This document shows positions 37,450-46,058 of a DNA stretch of 64,000 bases, piece by piece. Position 1 is the stretch's first letter, and each line of letters starts with the position of its first letter. The notes below the pieces were generated by a model. That model was not told where the DNA came from. It ran no database searches and saw only the letters and a program-made list of their open reading frames with translations. The DNA is from Clostridia bacterium (lineage in GTDB: Bacteria > Bacillota > Clostridia > Christensenellales > Borkfalkiaceae): the NCBI GenBank assembly GCA_900770945.1, contig CAAGME010000037.1, positions 1-64,000 of the forward strand, in the 5' to 3' direction. Made by a program: the position numbers and the translations under genes.

Positions 37450-39345
37450 TTACGCTTTATTCGTAATGTAAGTAAAGAAGCCTATGTACACTTCGCTTAC
37501 GGCTTTGTCTTTGACCATAACGTTCGTCATGAACGAATTGTGCAGATAATCTACGTCGAACTCGAACGTAATCGTTTCGCCGGCGGCTATCGTCACCGTC
37601 TTTTCGCCGTATTGCGAGTCAGGATTGCCGCTTTCCTTGGTAAGGGCAAACCGCAAAGTAACCTCTTCCGTCCCGAAGTTTTCGACGGTGTAAGTTACAG
37701 TCTTTGTTTTATCCGTGTTTCCGGCAGAACCCCAATGATTCATCGCTTGCGGCAAGAAGTGCGAGCCTACCGCCATTTTTTCCGCGGGAGCTTCCCGAGT
37801 TCCGCCCTTGAAACGATAGAGATTGCCGAGTTCGAAGCCGTCCTCGCGATTTTTGACCGCGGCGACGCGCTTTTCGCTAAATGCGTTGTAACACCCGACT
37901 TCCTTTTTCGGGTAATAATGCCCGTCCGGAACTAATTTGCCGATTTTGCCTCCGCCCGCGCTGAAATACTTCGAAACGTCGAATAGCGGTGCTACTTCAA
38001 GCTCTTTTGCAGGCATCGTTATGACGTTTACGTCGCCGTCCCGCCCGAAAATTTCCGTTCTGTCCGAAACGTTGTACCACCCGACGAGAGTTTTGCCCGC
38101 GGGTACGTTGTCACAAGTAAGCGTAACCGAATCGCCTTTAACGAAACCGCCCTTTGTAGAGCCGTCGGGGAGCTTTCCGCCGCTGACGGTAAGCGAATAT
38201 TTTACGTTTTCTCCGACGATCGGCTTAATCCTTATGTTTTTGGCGGGCATAACGAATTTGTCCGCCGGGTAAGTTTCCGTTTCGTCGTCGGCGTTTGCCC
38301 AACCGAGCAATACTTTGCCGCTTGCGGGGGTATATTTAATCGCTATTTCTTCGCCTGCTTTAAAGCTTCCGTTGGTTTTTCCGTTTTCAAGCGTTGCGCC
38401 GTTTAAAAGCGTCAGCTCGTACTTTACGACAACGTGGTCGAAAACTCTTACGCTTTTTATAATGCCGAGATTGAGTTCTTTCACCTCGTTCATAAGTTCC
38501 ACTGCATTAAGCACGTTCGTGTTATTCCAGCCGACAATCTTTGTCGATGTTTTTTTTATTTCTCCGGGCTTTAACGTTATCGTATCGGAAATTACTTCCG
38601 ACAGGTATGCCGTTGCGGCGCGATTTGATTGTCTTATCTTAACGGTAACGTCTTCTTGTGCGAGATTTTGAACGCGATAATCGATAGAATATTCTTTTTC
38701 CGCAATCACCTGATAGGGCGTTTGATTGGTAAAACAGAATCCGACGGGGATTTTTCCGTCGGGGTCGGGGGCTTCCCTCGTCCCCGCGACAAAGTGATAT
38801 ATTCCGCCCAATTCGTTATCGACTATCCCGTCTCTCCACTCCTTGCGATATGCCGTTTGGTTTTTTCCGCCGTCTTCTCTTTCTTCACCCGTGCCGATTT
38901 TGCCGCCTTTTTCGCCGCCCGACTTAGGGGCGTACTGGCTTTCAAGCACGTCGGGAGCAGGGGTTAAGGCGATATCGTTTCTCGTGACGGTGTAGTTTGC
39001 GCCCTTGTAAAAAACGTTGTTTTCGTCAAAGTAGCCGCCTATCGTTTTTCCTTCGCCCAAAACGCCCGTATAAAGGATATCTTCGCCGAATTTAAGAGTG
39101 TCGCCGACAACGCATTTTTTTGAAGTGCTTCCGTCCTTAAAGGTTGCGCCGGAAGCGAACGTGACCGTAACTTCCTTAACCCTTGCGGGCAGTAAGTTTT
39201 TGTCGTTCACGAAGTCGTTTTCCATAAACATTTTTGAGTTTTTGCCCGTATCGGGCGGCTTTTTAGAAGGTTTGCACGCAAACAGCGGAAGCGTAAGAGC
39301 AACAACCGCCACCGAGGCAATCAGTCGCTTAACCGATTTTTTCAT
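37450..39345 (-). CDS. Surface lipoprotein with InlB-like repeats and two copies of a new module
   Basis: 631 residues. Signal and lipobox LFAC (Cys24) place it on the outer membrane face. Three InlB/Listeria-Bacteroides-like beta repeats lie at about 58-132, 306-378 and 381-456. The module seen in the 34976 gene occurs at 501-631 (FELGNLYRFKGGT..). A diverged copy is at 175-305 (ELGGIYHFVAGT..). The GGAGG for this gene lies in the end of the GH3 gene, one base away, so the two are co-translated. It is likely a glycan- or wall-binding partner of the GH3; the ligand is unknown. Confidence 0.75.
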   Translation of the reverse strand: MKKSVKRLIASVAVVALTLPLFACKPSKKPPDTGKNSKMFMENDFVNDKNLLPARVKEVTVTFASGATFKDGSTSKKCVVGDTLKFGEDILYTGVLGEGKTIGGYFDENNVFYKGANYTVTRNDIALTPAPDVLESQYAPKSGGEKGGKIGTGEEREDGGKNQTAYRKEWRDGIVDNELGGIYHFVAGTREAPDPDGKIPVGFCFTNQTPYQVIAEKEYSIDYRVQNLAQEDVTVKIRQSNRAATAYLSEVISDTITLKPGEIKKTSTKIVGWNNTNVLNAVELMNEVKELNLGIIKSVRVFDHVVVKYELTLLNGATLENGKTNGSFKAGEEIAIKYTPASGKVLLGWANADDETETYPADKFVMPAKNIRIKPIVGENVKYSLTVSGGKLPDGSTKGGFVKGDSVTLTCDNVPAGKTLVGWYNVSDRTEIFGRDGDVNVITMPAKELEVAPLFDVSKYFSAGGGKIGKLVPDGHYYPKKEVGCYNAFSEKRVAAVKNREDGFELGNLYRFKGGTREAPAEKMAVGSHFLPQAMNHWGSAGNTDKTKTVTYTVENFGTEEVTLRFALTKESGNPDSQYGEKTVTIAAGETITFEFDVDYLHNSFMTNVMVKDKAVSEVYIGFFTYITNKA

Positions 39346-39346
39346 T

Positions 39347-42300
39347 TCAAAACGCCTCCTTTTTCTTGTTCGGCAGGAATGTTACAACGCCCCACAAGGC
39401 AATACTCGCCGCCAACGCCGCACCCGTAACCGACTGAACGGCTACAATTGTGATTTTCCACCACGGCGTGAGTTTTTTGATACGGGTAGCCGAAGAAAAC
39501 CCGTTCATCGCGTTAGAGTGAACGACGGTGTAAAGTATTCTGTGCGTCGATTCGCGCATCGCCATAACGTAATCGTAGTAATCGGTGTTTCCGCTCTCGT
39601 CGGGCTTAGCAAAGTCGAACCAATTTGCCGATATCGTTCCGTCCGGAATATCCTGCCCGTAATAAATCGAATGCATGAAGTTTCCGTTGTGCGCGCCGAG
39701 CGTATCCGTTACGGCTTGTCCCGTCATGCCGAACTCATTGCGCAAAACGCTGTTCAAAAAGCCTTGTTGCCCGGAAAAGATTACGCCGAGCGAGTTGAGC
39801 GAAGTCATAACGGTAGGCGCGTAACCCTCCTCTATGACTATCTGAAAAGCTCTAAGATAAATTTCACGGACGCTCTGTTCGTTAGCCCATGTAAACACGC
39901 CGCAACGGAAGGTTTCCTGGTCGTTCAAAAAGCAATGCTTTACGTAAGGGAAAACACCTCTGTCGCGAAGCCCCCTCGCAACGGCGGCAGCCATTTTACC
40001 CGTCAAAAAACCGTCCTCGGAATAATAATGGAAGTTTCTTCCGCCGTAAGCCGAACGGTGAATATTCGCGCCCATGCCGTAAAGCCCGGCGCGCCCCGCC
40101 CAAAGACTGTCCTCGCCCCACTGTTTGCCGTAATATTCGGCAAGCTCCTCGTTAAAGGTCGCAGCGACGATACCGTTGCACGGATAGGTCACCGGAGACG
40201 ATTTTTTGTCGGGGTCGTCGGTAAGAACGCCGAGTCCTTGATTGACGCTCTTTTCTATATCGTCGTTCGCCATTTCGTAATACGATTGAATAGGTCCCGT
40301 GCCGCCGTTCTGGTCGATTGTTTCGGGCTTGCCGATACTCGGCACGGCATAGGTCATTCTGAATCCGTGTGACAAAAGATCCGTCACTTCGTCCCACGGT
40401 ATCTGGTCCAAAAGGTCCTCCCACATCGGGTCGTTATAAGGTATCGGCTTGTCGTTGGTCGGGTCGTCGTCATCGTCCGCATAAGCGCGTAAATCTATGA
40501 GCTTATACGATGTTTTGTTCGAACCGAACGTCACCTTGCCGCGGTTTTTCGCTATTGCGTCCTTAGGCGACTTAAAGCTGTGCGTTAAGTCCGTTTGCAT
40601 CTTGTCGGTCGCCGTTACGCGTACATGGTTAAACGTTGCTTTTTCCGATTCGTCCCAGGCGTAAGAGACGGTGCCTTCCCAATCGGAACGCGTCATGTAG
40701 CGCATGCCCTCGTTCGGTCCGCCCTTATCGTAAATTTTAAGGTCTAAGTTGTCGAACCGATTTGTTATTTCGTTCCCCGTGGCAAGCGCGGTCGAATAAA
40801 GCTTTTTGTTGGCAAACGTCATATCCTTGCCGTTATTATCGTAACAAAGAGCTGCTTCCCCGTCGCTCGTCATGCCGTCAGCCTTCTTTTTGCCTTTTTT
40901 CGCAAGTATGTTATTGACGGCGGCATGCGCGTTTTTGCCGACGGTGATATAATATCTGCCGTCTTCGAGAATATATGTTTTTTCTTTGTACGCGTCGTAA
41001 ACGGCAAACTCTCTTTCGCTGAAACCTATTTTCACAATTTGGCTTTCGCCCGGTTTAAGCAGTCCGGTTTTTCCGAATCCCACAAGGTCTATCGCCGACT
41101 TTTCTATCCCGTTCTCCTTGTCGTAATCGGTGTAAGGTTTTTGTAGGTATACCTGAACGGACTCTTTGCCTTCCTTTGTTCCCACGTTTTTAACCTTGAC
41201 GGAAACATAATAAGTGTTTTCCTTTTCTGCCGTTACGGGCGTTGATACGACGTAATCGACTTTAAGGTCGCTATACTCGAATTCGGTATACGAAAGTCCG
41301 TATCCGAAAGGATAGGAAACGACTTCGTCATACTTGAAGTTTCCCGTCTTTGCGGTTTTTAAAACAAAGTCCTCGTAACGCGTTTCTGTGTAACGGTAGC
41401 CGAGGTAAATACCCTCCTGATAAACCACGTTTCTGCCTTTTGAAGCGTTTCGAGTCCAGCCGTCGAACTGCCCGTCTTTGTCGAAGTCTTTTTCGTCGTG
41501 AACCATCATTCCGAAGTTTGTGTTCACGGGATTCAAGCGATGTTTTTTAAAGAACGTGTCGGACAGTTTGCCGGACGGATTTCTCGTTCCGACAAGCAAA
41601 TCGCCGAGCGCGAACGCGCCCATTTCACCGTAAGAGCCTACCCACATAGCCGCGTCTATTCCGTATCTTTCGTCGTCTATAAAGTCACATTCCACGACGT
41701 TTGCGGTGTTCAGGACAACCATGATTTTGCCTATCGATTTGCCTTTTTCTTGCTTTAAATGCAAGAGAGTGTCTTTTTCGCCGTCGGAAAGTTGCAGATA
41801 GTTATCGTTTAAGCCATCGTTTCCCGCGTCGTTGTCCTTGTTTTTTGCAGCGGTCATTGCGCAATCGCGCCCCTCGCCGCCGCCACGCACGATAACGAAA
41901 ATCGCCATATCCGCGGCGGCGTTCTTTGCGGGCGTGTCTATCTGCTCCCACTTGGCTTCTCTATTGTACCACCTTGCGCCTACCGCGCCGCCGGCTTTTA
42001 ACCAGCCGTACTTAGAGTAATTTGCGACGTACCAATTATATAGCGTTTCATTTACTTTAAGTCCTGCTTCGGTAAGTCCTTCGAGGAGCGTAATGTTGTT
42101 CGGCGCGGTACCGTTTGCCATCGCAAGCGGTTTTGCAGACCCTGCCCCGTAAAGGCTGACTTTGCTACCCTTAGACAAAGGCAAAGCGGAATCGGAATTT
42201 TTAAGAAGCGTCATTCCTTCTACCGCCATTGTTTCGGCGTATCTTGCGCCGTTTTGCTTGACCTCTCTTATGCTTCTGAAAGCCGACTTAAAGTATCTCA

Positions 42301-42478
42301 AATCCTTGTTCGCCGCGTCGGGGTCGTCTATTTTTTGTTGCGTTTCCACTTTGAGGACGGAATTAACCGCGTCCTCGTTTTCGACCATTATCGTTCCGCC
42401 GAGCATAATAAGCGTAAACAGACCCGTAAAAACGGTAATACAAATTTTCGAAACAAGTTTTAAAATTCTGCGCTTCAT
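39347..42478 (-). CDS. Glycoside hydrolase family 3, circularly permuted, anchored at both ends (second copy)
   Basis: 1043 residues with the same reversed order as the first GH3. It has an N-terminal helix (about 10-32), the GH3 C-terminal domain (VEGMTLLKNSDSALPLSKG, GGGEGRD), the fibronectin-like part (YPFGYGLSYTEFE), the TIM barrel (GANIHRSAYGGRNFHYYSED, KHCFLNDQETFR, VTDT with Asp925 as the likely nucleophile), then a C-terminal helix. It differs strongly from the first in sequence, so specificities may differ. It overlaps the upstream four-helix gene by four bases and is followed after one base by the repeat lipoprotein. Confidence 0.9.
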   Translation of the reverse strand: MKRRILKLVSKICITVFTGLFTLIMLGGTIMVENEDAVNSVLKVETQQKIDDPDAANKDLRYFKSAFRSIREVKQNGARYAETMAVEGMTLLKNSDSALPLSKGSKVSLYGAGSAKPLAMANGTAPNNITLLEGLTEAGLKVNETLYNWYVANYSKYGWLKAGGAVGARWYNREAKWEQIDTPAKNAAADMAIFVIVRGGGEGRDCAMTAAKNKDNDAGNDGLNDNYLQLSDGEKDTLLHLKQEKGKSIGKIMVVLNTANVVECDFIDDERYGIDAAMWVGSYGEMGAFALGDLLVGTRNPSGKLSDTFFKKHRLNPVNTNFGMMVHDEKDFDKDGQFDGWTRNASKGRNVVYQEGIYLGYRYTETRYEDFVLKTAKTGNFKYDEVVSYPFGYGLSYTEFEYSDLKVDYVVSTPVTAEKENTYYVSVKVKNVGTKEGKESVQVYLQKPYTDYDKENGIEKSAIDLVGFGKTGLLKPGESQIVKIGFSEREFAVYDAYKEKTYILEDGRYYITVGKNAHAAVNNILAKKGKKKADGMTSDGEAALCYDNNGKDMTFANKKLYSTALATGNEITNRFDNLDLKIYDKGGPNEGMRYMTRSDWEGTVSYAWDESEKATFNHVRVTATDKMQTDLTHSFKSPKDAIAKNRGKVTFGSNKTSYKLIDLRAYADDDDDPTNDKPIPYNDPMWEDLLDQIPWDEVTDLLSHGFRMTYAVPSIGKPETIDQNGGTGPIQSYYEMANDDIEKSVNQGLGVLTDDPDKKSSPVTYPCNGIVAATFNEELAEYYGKQWGEDSLWAGRAGLYGMGANIHRSAYGGRNFHYYSEDGFLTGKMAAAVARGLRDRGVFPYVKHCFLNDQETFRCGVFTWANEQSVREIYLRAFQIVIEEGYAPTVMTSLNSLGVIFSGQQGFLNSVLRNEFGMTGQAVTDTLGAHNGNFMHSIYYGQDIPDGTISANWFDFAKPDESGNTDYYDYVMAMRESTHRILYTVVHSNAMNGFSSATRIKKLTPWWKITIVAVQSVTGAALAASIALWGVVTFLPNKKKEAF

Positions 42479-42981
42479 ACGGCGTTCGCCTCCTCCGCTT
42501 TTGCGGCGTTATCCTGCGGTCGCTCGGACTGTTTTGTAAAAACGGCGGCGATACTCGCCCCGAAAGCAAGAAGGTAAAAAAGTATGCTCGCCCAATAACC
42601 GTAATGCATCAACGAAATTGTTTTCCACGTTATTCCGCTGTAAAAAAGCGTGGAAAAATACATGTACCCGCTATATATGAAGTTATAGAAGGACAAAAGC
42701 TCGAACACGCCGACGGCAACGGGCGAATAATTCTCGGTAAAACTAAAACACGCAAGAACTATGCACGCGCCTATGCCGACAAACGAAAACAAAAGCGTTT
42801 TCCAGTCCCCGTAACTTCTTAAAAGCGGAGTAGAAAATGCAACGGCGTAAACGATTGCCTGTAGCAATGCAAACAGCACGGCTGCCGCGGTAAAGTAAAA
42901 CCCTAATCCTCTCGTTTTGAAAAAATTTTTCAGTTTTTCTTTTACGCTAACGAAAAATTCTTTCGTTTTTGCGTTTTGCAT
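42475..42981 (-). CDS. Four-helix membrane protein of the GH3 operon
   Basis: 168 residues with a basic N-terminal helix, four hydrophobic segments (about residues 28-50, 60-82, 88-108, 124-147) and an acidic/Ala-rich tail. The ATG at 42981 is used because GAAGGAGG lies ten bases upstream; the frame runs back to 43056 without support. First gene of the operon, overlapping the GH3 start by four bases. It may organise or export the GH3; not recognised. Confidence 0.65.
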   Translation of the reverse strand: MQNAKTKEFFVSVKEKLKNFFKTRGLGFYFTAAAVLFALLQAIVYAVAFSTPLLRSYGDWKTLLFSFVGIGACIVLACFSFTENYSPVAVGVFELLSFYNFIYSGYMYFSTLFYSGITWKTISLMHYGYWASILFYLLAFGASIAAVFTKQSERPQDNAAKAEEANAV

Positions 42982-43065
42982 TTTTTTAACACCTCCTTCG
43001 CATTTTTTAATGCGGTCAACGCATTTTTTCAATCGGTAAAAATGCGTAGCTACCATTTAACTCGT

Positions 43066-43098
43066 CCTTTTTGCGTGAGCAAGGCGCACGCAAAAAGG
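43066..43098 (-). other. Second leader hairpin overlapping the attenuator T run
   Basis: CCTTTTTGCGTG and CACGCAAAAAGG form a perfect 12-bp stem with a 9-base loop. Its distal arm contains the attenuator's T run, so it cannot form together with a fully formed attenuator signal. Confidence 0.6.
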
Positions 43099-43123
43099 GG
43101 TTGTCGCGACAAGCGACAACCCC
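43092..43123 (-). terminator. Leader attenuator of the GH3 surface operon
   Basis: GGGGTTGTCG and CGACAACCCC (10 bp, 7-base loop) followed on the minus strand by five T. It lies downstream of the promoter at 43193-43221 and upstream of the first gene. An AACCC-TGCG-GGGTT hairpin just before it uses part of the same arm and would block it. Together with a palindrome at 43169-43186 this fills most of the 42982-43395 interval. Confidence 0.65.
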
Positions 43124-43192
43124 GCAGGGTTCGGCAATCAACAGAGTAAGCAGAGTAATCGCCTATCTTTAGGGAATGCAATCCCTACATTC

Positions 43193-43221
43193 ACATTATC
43201 AAAAAACAAAAAAAATGTCAA
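43193..43221 (-). promoter_or_regulatory. Promoter of the GH3 surface operon
   Basis: Minus strand: TTGACA (43216-43221), a 17-base T-rich spacer, TAATGT (43193-43198). The start is near 43186, giving a leader of about 205 bases. No LytTR-type repeat like those at 28701 or 30857 was seen here. Confidence 0.75.
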
Positions 43222-43342
43222 TTGCAAAAACTCTACAACCATATTGCAAAAACAACTTTATTTAGGTTAATTTTTGCTTTTCTACTAAAATACGGTTTAA
43301 TTTCAATATTCCGCGTTTTTAAAAAGCGTTTTTTCGGCACGC

Positions 43343-43368
43343 AAAAGCCCCGCCGAAAAGCGGGGCTT
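43343..43368 (-). terminator. pnp terminator
   Basis: AAGCCCCGC against GCGGGGCTT, 9 bp with a 6-base loop, then TTTTGC in the minus direction. Confidence 0.85.
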
Positions 43369-43395
43369 AAACTTAACTTTTACGATAAAAGCAAA

Positions 43396-45531
43396 TCAGT
43401 CGGTTATTTTTTCAAGAAGCTTAAGGTCGATACCCTTTTCGCCTATCTTGATGATTTCAACTTTTACCTTGTCGCCGATGGAAAGCACGTCTTCAACGGA
43501 ATCGACTTTTTTGCCGGTGCCGAGTTTGGAGATGTGAATCATACCGTCATGACCCGGCGTCAACTCGCAGAACGCGCCGACCTTGGGGAGAATTCTCGCG
43601 ACTTCGGAAATGAACATATCGCCCACTTCGAGGTCTCTTGCGATAGCCATAATGATATCTCTCGCTCTTTCTGCGGGAGCGATTGTTTCTTCGTAAGAAG
43701 CGATGAACACTTTGCCGTCGTCGTTGATGTCGATTTTCGCGCCCGTTTCGTCGATAATCTTGTTGATAGTCTTTCCGCCTGAACCGATAACGTCCTTAAT
43801 TTTGTCGGGGTTAATGGAGAAGGTAAGAATCTTCGGAGCGTATTTGGAAAGCTCTTTATTGGGTTCGGGAATGCAATCGAGCATTTTGCCGAGAATAAAG
43901 TGTCTGCCTTCGTTAGCCTGTTTGATGGCTTGTCTTAAAATAGCTTCGTCGATACCTTTAATCTTGATATCCATCTGGATAGCCGTTATACCGTTCACCG
44001 TGCCGGCGACCTTGAAGTCCATATCGCCGAGGAAGTCCTCTAAGCCCTGAATATCGCTCATGACGGAAACTTTGCCGCTTTCAACGTCTTTTATAAGACC
44101 CATTGCGATACCGGCAACGGGACGCTTAATCGGAACGCCCGCGTCCATTAAAGCGAGGGTCGAGCCGCAAACGGAAGCCTGCGAAGTGGAGCCGTTGGAG
44201 GAAAGAACTTCGGAAACGAGACGAATGGAATACGGGAATTCTTCAAGAGAAGGAATAACCGGTTCCAAAGACCTTTCGGCGAGCGCGCCGTGTCCGATTT
44301 CTCTTCTGCCGGGTCCGCGCATAGGCTTAGCTTCGCCGGAAGCGTAACCGGGCATATTGTAGTGGTGCATATATCTCTTTTCGACTTCTTCGTCAAGCCC
44401 TTCGAGTTTTTGAATGTCGCCGATAGTGCCGAGCGTGCAAGTGGTCATGACCTGAGTCATGCCTCTCGTGAATACGCCACTGCCGTGAACGCGCGGTAAA
44501 ATGCCGTGTTCGCACCAGATAGGTCTTATCTCGGTGAGCTTTCTGCCGTCGGGACGAATGCCGTAATTCGTGATCTTTGCTCTGACCTTTTCTTTCGTAA
44601 TATAGTAAAGAGAATCCTTAACCTGTCTTACGATATCGCCGTGAGAAAGACCGAGACCTTCAAAGCCCGTATAGTCTTCCGCGGTAAAGTATTCTATGCA
44701 CTCTTTTTCGACTTGGTCTTGTCTATCCTGGCGTTCGAATCTGTCAAAGGTATCCAAAGCCCAATCGAGTTTTTCGGAAGCGTAAGCGCGGACTTTTTCG
44801 TCGAGTTCGGGGTAGATATGGTAAAGGTCCATTTCCCTCTTCTTCTTACCGCAAACGGCAGCCATTTCTTCGATGAAAGCGCACTGTTTTTTGATTTCTT
44901 CATGACCGAAGAGAATCGCGCCGACCATCTGTTCGTCGTCGATTTCCTTTGCGCCCGCTTCAACCATCATGATAGCGTCCTTAGTGCCGGAAAGGTTGAG
45001 GTGAAGGGTGGAAAGTTCTCTTTCTTTAGCGTTCGGGTTGATGATGTACTTGCCGTCTACCATACCGACCACGACCGAACCCGTAGGACCGGCGAAAGGA
45101 ATGTCGGAAATGGTGAGAGCTATGGACGAACCGAGCATTGCAAAAGGCTCGGGCGCAACGTCCGGGTCTACGGAAAGAGCGGTTGCTACGACCGTTACGT
45201 CGTTAAAAAGCCCTTTCGGGAAAAGCGGACGAATAGGTCTGTCGATAAGGCGGGAAGTAAGAATGGCTTTGTCGCTTGCTCTGCCTTCTCTTCTTTTAAA
45301 GCTGCCCGGAATTTTGCCGACGGAATACATTTTTTCTTCGTAATCGACGGAAAGCGGGAAAAAGTCCATACCCTCGCGAGGGGTGTCGGACATGGTGGCG
45401 TTGACCATAACGACCGTGTCGCCGCAACGGACGAGGCACGAGCCGTTAGCTTGCTGTGCGTACTTGCCTACGTCGACGGTGACTTTTCTGCCGCCGATTT
45501 CGGTTTCGAAAATTTTGTGATTTACTAACAT
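43396..45531 (-). CDS. pnp: Polyribonucleotide nucleotidyltransferase (PNPase)
   Basis: A phosphorolytic 3'-5' exoribonuclease and RNA tailing enzyme. Two RNase PH domains (FFPLSVDYEEKMYSVGKIPG in the first, SNGSTSQASVCGSTLALMDAG in the second), then KH (IGSGGKTINKIIDETG) and S1 domains. 711 residues from the ATG at 45531, which has AAGGAG five bases upstream. A frame back to 45636 runs into the rpsO terminator and is not used. It follows rpsO, the usual order. Confidence 0.97.
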   Translation of the reverse strand: MLVNHKIFETEIGGRKVTVDVGKYAQQANGSCLVRCGDTVVMVNATMSDTPREGMDFFPLSVDYEEKMYSVGKIPGSFKRREGRASDKAILTSRLIDRPIRPLFPKGLFNDVTVVATALSVDPDVAPEPFAMLGSSIALTISDIPFAGPTGSVVVGMVDGKYIINPNAKERELSTLHLNLSGTKDAIMMVEAGAKEIDDEQMVGAILFGHEEIKKQCAFIEEMAAVCGKKKREMDLYHIYPELDEKVRAYASEKLDWALDTFDRFERQDRQDQVEKECIEYFTAEDYTGFEGLGLSHGDIVRQVKDSLYYITKEKVRAKITNYGIRPDGRKLTEIRPIWCEHGILPRVHGSGVFTRGMTQVMTTCTLGTIGDIQKLEGLDEEVEKRYMHHYNMPGYASGEAKPMRGPGRREIGHGALAERSLEPVIPSLEEFPYSIRLVSEVLSSNGSTSQASVCGSTLALMDAGVPIKRPVAGIAMGLIKDVESGKVSVMSDIQGLEDFLGDMDFKVAGTVNGITAIQMDIKIKGIDEAILRQAIKQANEGRHFILGKMLDCIPEPNKELSKYAPKILTFSINPDKIKDVIGSGGKTINKIIDETGAKIDINDDGKVFIASYEETIAPAERARDIIMAIARDLEVGDMFISEVARILPKVGAFCELTPGHDGMIHISKLGTGKKVDSVEDVLSIGDKVKVEIIKIGEKGIDLKLLEKITD

Positions 45532-45612
45532 GTTGACTCCTTGTTCTACTATTGACTCTGATTTATTCAGGAAAATACCTTGTGATTTCTCGTTGAAAAG
45601 CCGAATAACAAG

Positions 45613-45639
45613 AAAAAAGGGGTGCGTTGACAACACCCC
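45613..45639 (-). terminator. Terminator between rpsO and pnp
   Basis: GGGGTG and CACCCC with a 9-base loop, then TTTTTTC on the minus strand. Partial read-through would set the rpsO to pnp ratio. Confidence 0.8.
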
Positions 45640-45646
45640 TCTGACC

Positions 45647-45910
45647 TTACTTTCTAAGGTTGAGTCTTGCTATGAGGTCTCTGTACTTCTCGATGTCTTT
45701 GGATTTGAGATAGTCGAGAAGACCTTTTCTGCGACCGACCATCTTCAAAAGCCCGCGGCGGGAATGGTTATCATGCTTATTGGCAGCAAGATGTTCGTTA
45801 AGATGGTTGATGCGTTCGGTTAAAAGCGCGACCTGAACCTCTACGGAACCGGTATCGCCTTCGTGCGTAGCGTAATCTGTGATGATTTGGGTTTTTAATT
45901 CCTTCTGCAT
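45647..45910 (-). CDS. rpsO: Ribosomal protein S15
   Basis: A 30S primary binder of 16S rRNA. 87 residues; [19 protein letters not shown] and [20 protein letters not shown] are diagnostic. The ATG at 45910 has AGGAG eight bases upstream; the longer frame to 46000 includes the promoter and leader and is rejected. The GC-rich leader (about 45911-45996) may be a self-regulatory S15 target, by analogy with other bacteria. Confidence 0.97.
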   Translation of the reverse strand: MQKELKTQIITDYATHEGDTGSVEVQVALLTERINHLNEHLAANKHDNHSRRGLLKMVGRRKGLLDYLKSKDIEKYRDLIARLNLRK

Positions 45911-46002
45911 TGTCGTTACTCCTATAAAAATTAGTACGTATTCGCCTGCAACCGAGCGCGGCGGCGAAGGGAGCCGCACGGCTAAGCCACAAGTACCCAT
46001 AT

Positions 46003-46031
46003 ATAATAGCAGAAATTATTTCGTTTGTAAA
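46003..46031 (-). promoter_or_regulatory. rpsO promoter
   Basis: Minus strand: TTTACA (46026-46031), 17 bases, TATTAT (46003-46008) preceded by TGC, an extended -10. Leader about 85 bases with a GCGGC-loop-GCCGC hairpin. Confidence 0.75.
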
Positions 46032-46058
46032 ACGTTTTTCCGCCGCTCGCAAACATTT

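Noticed and set aside
44506..45528. 340-codon plus-strand frame inside pnp
   Set aside because: Antisense shadow; PNPase on the minus strand is certain.
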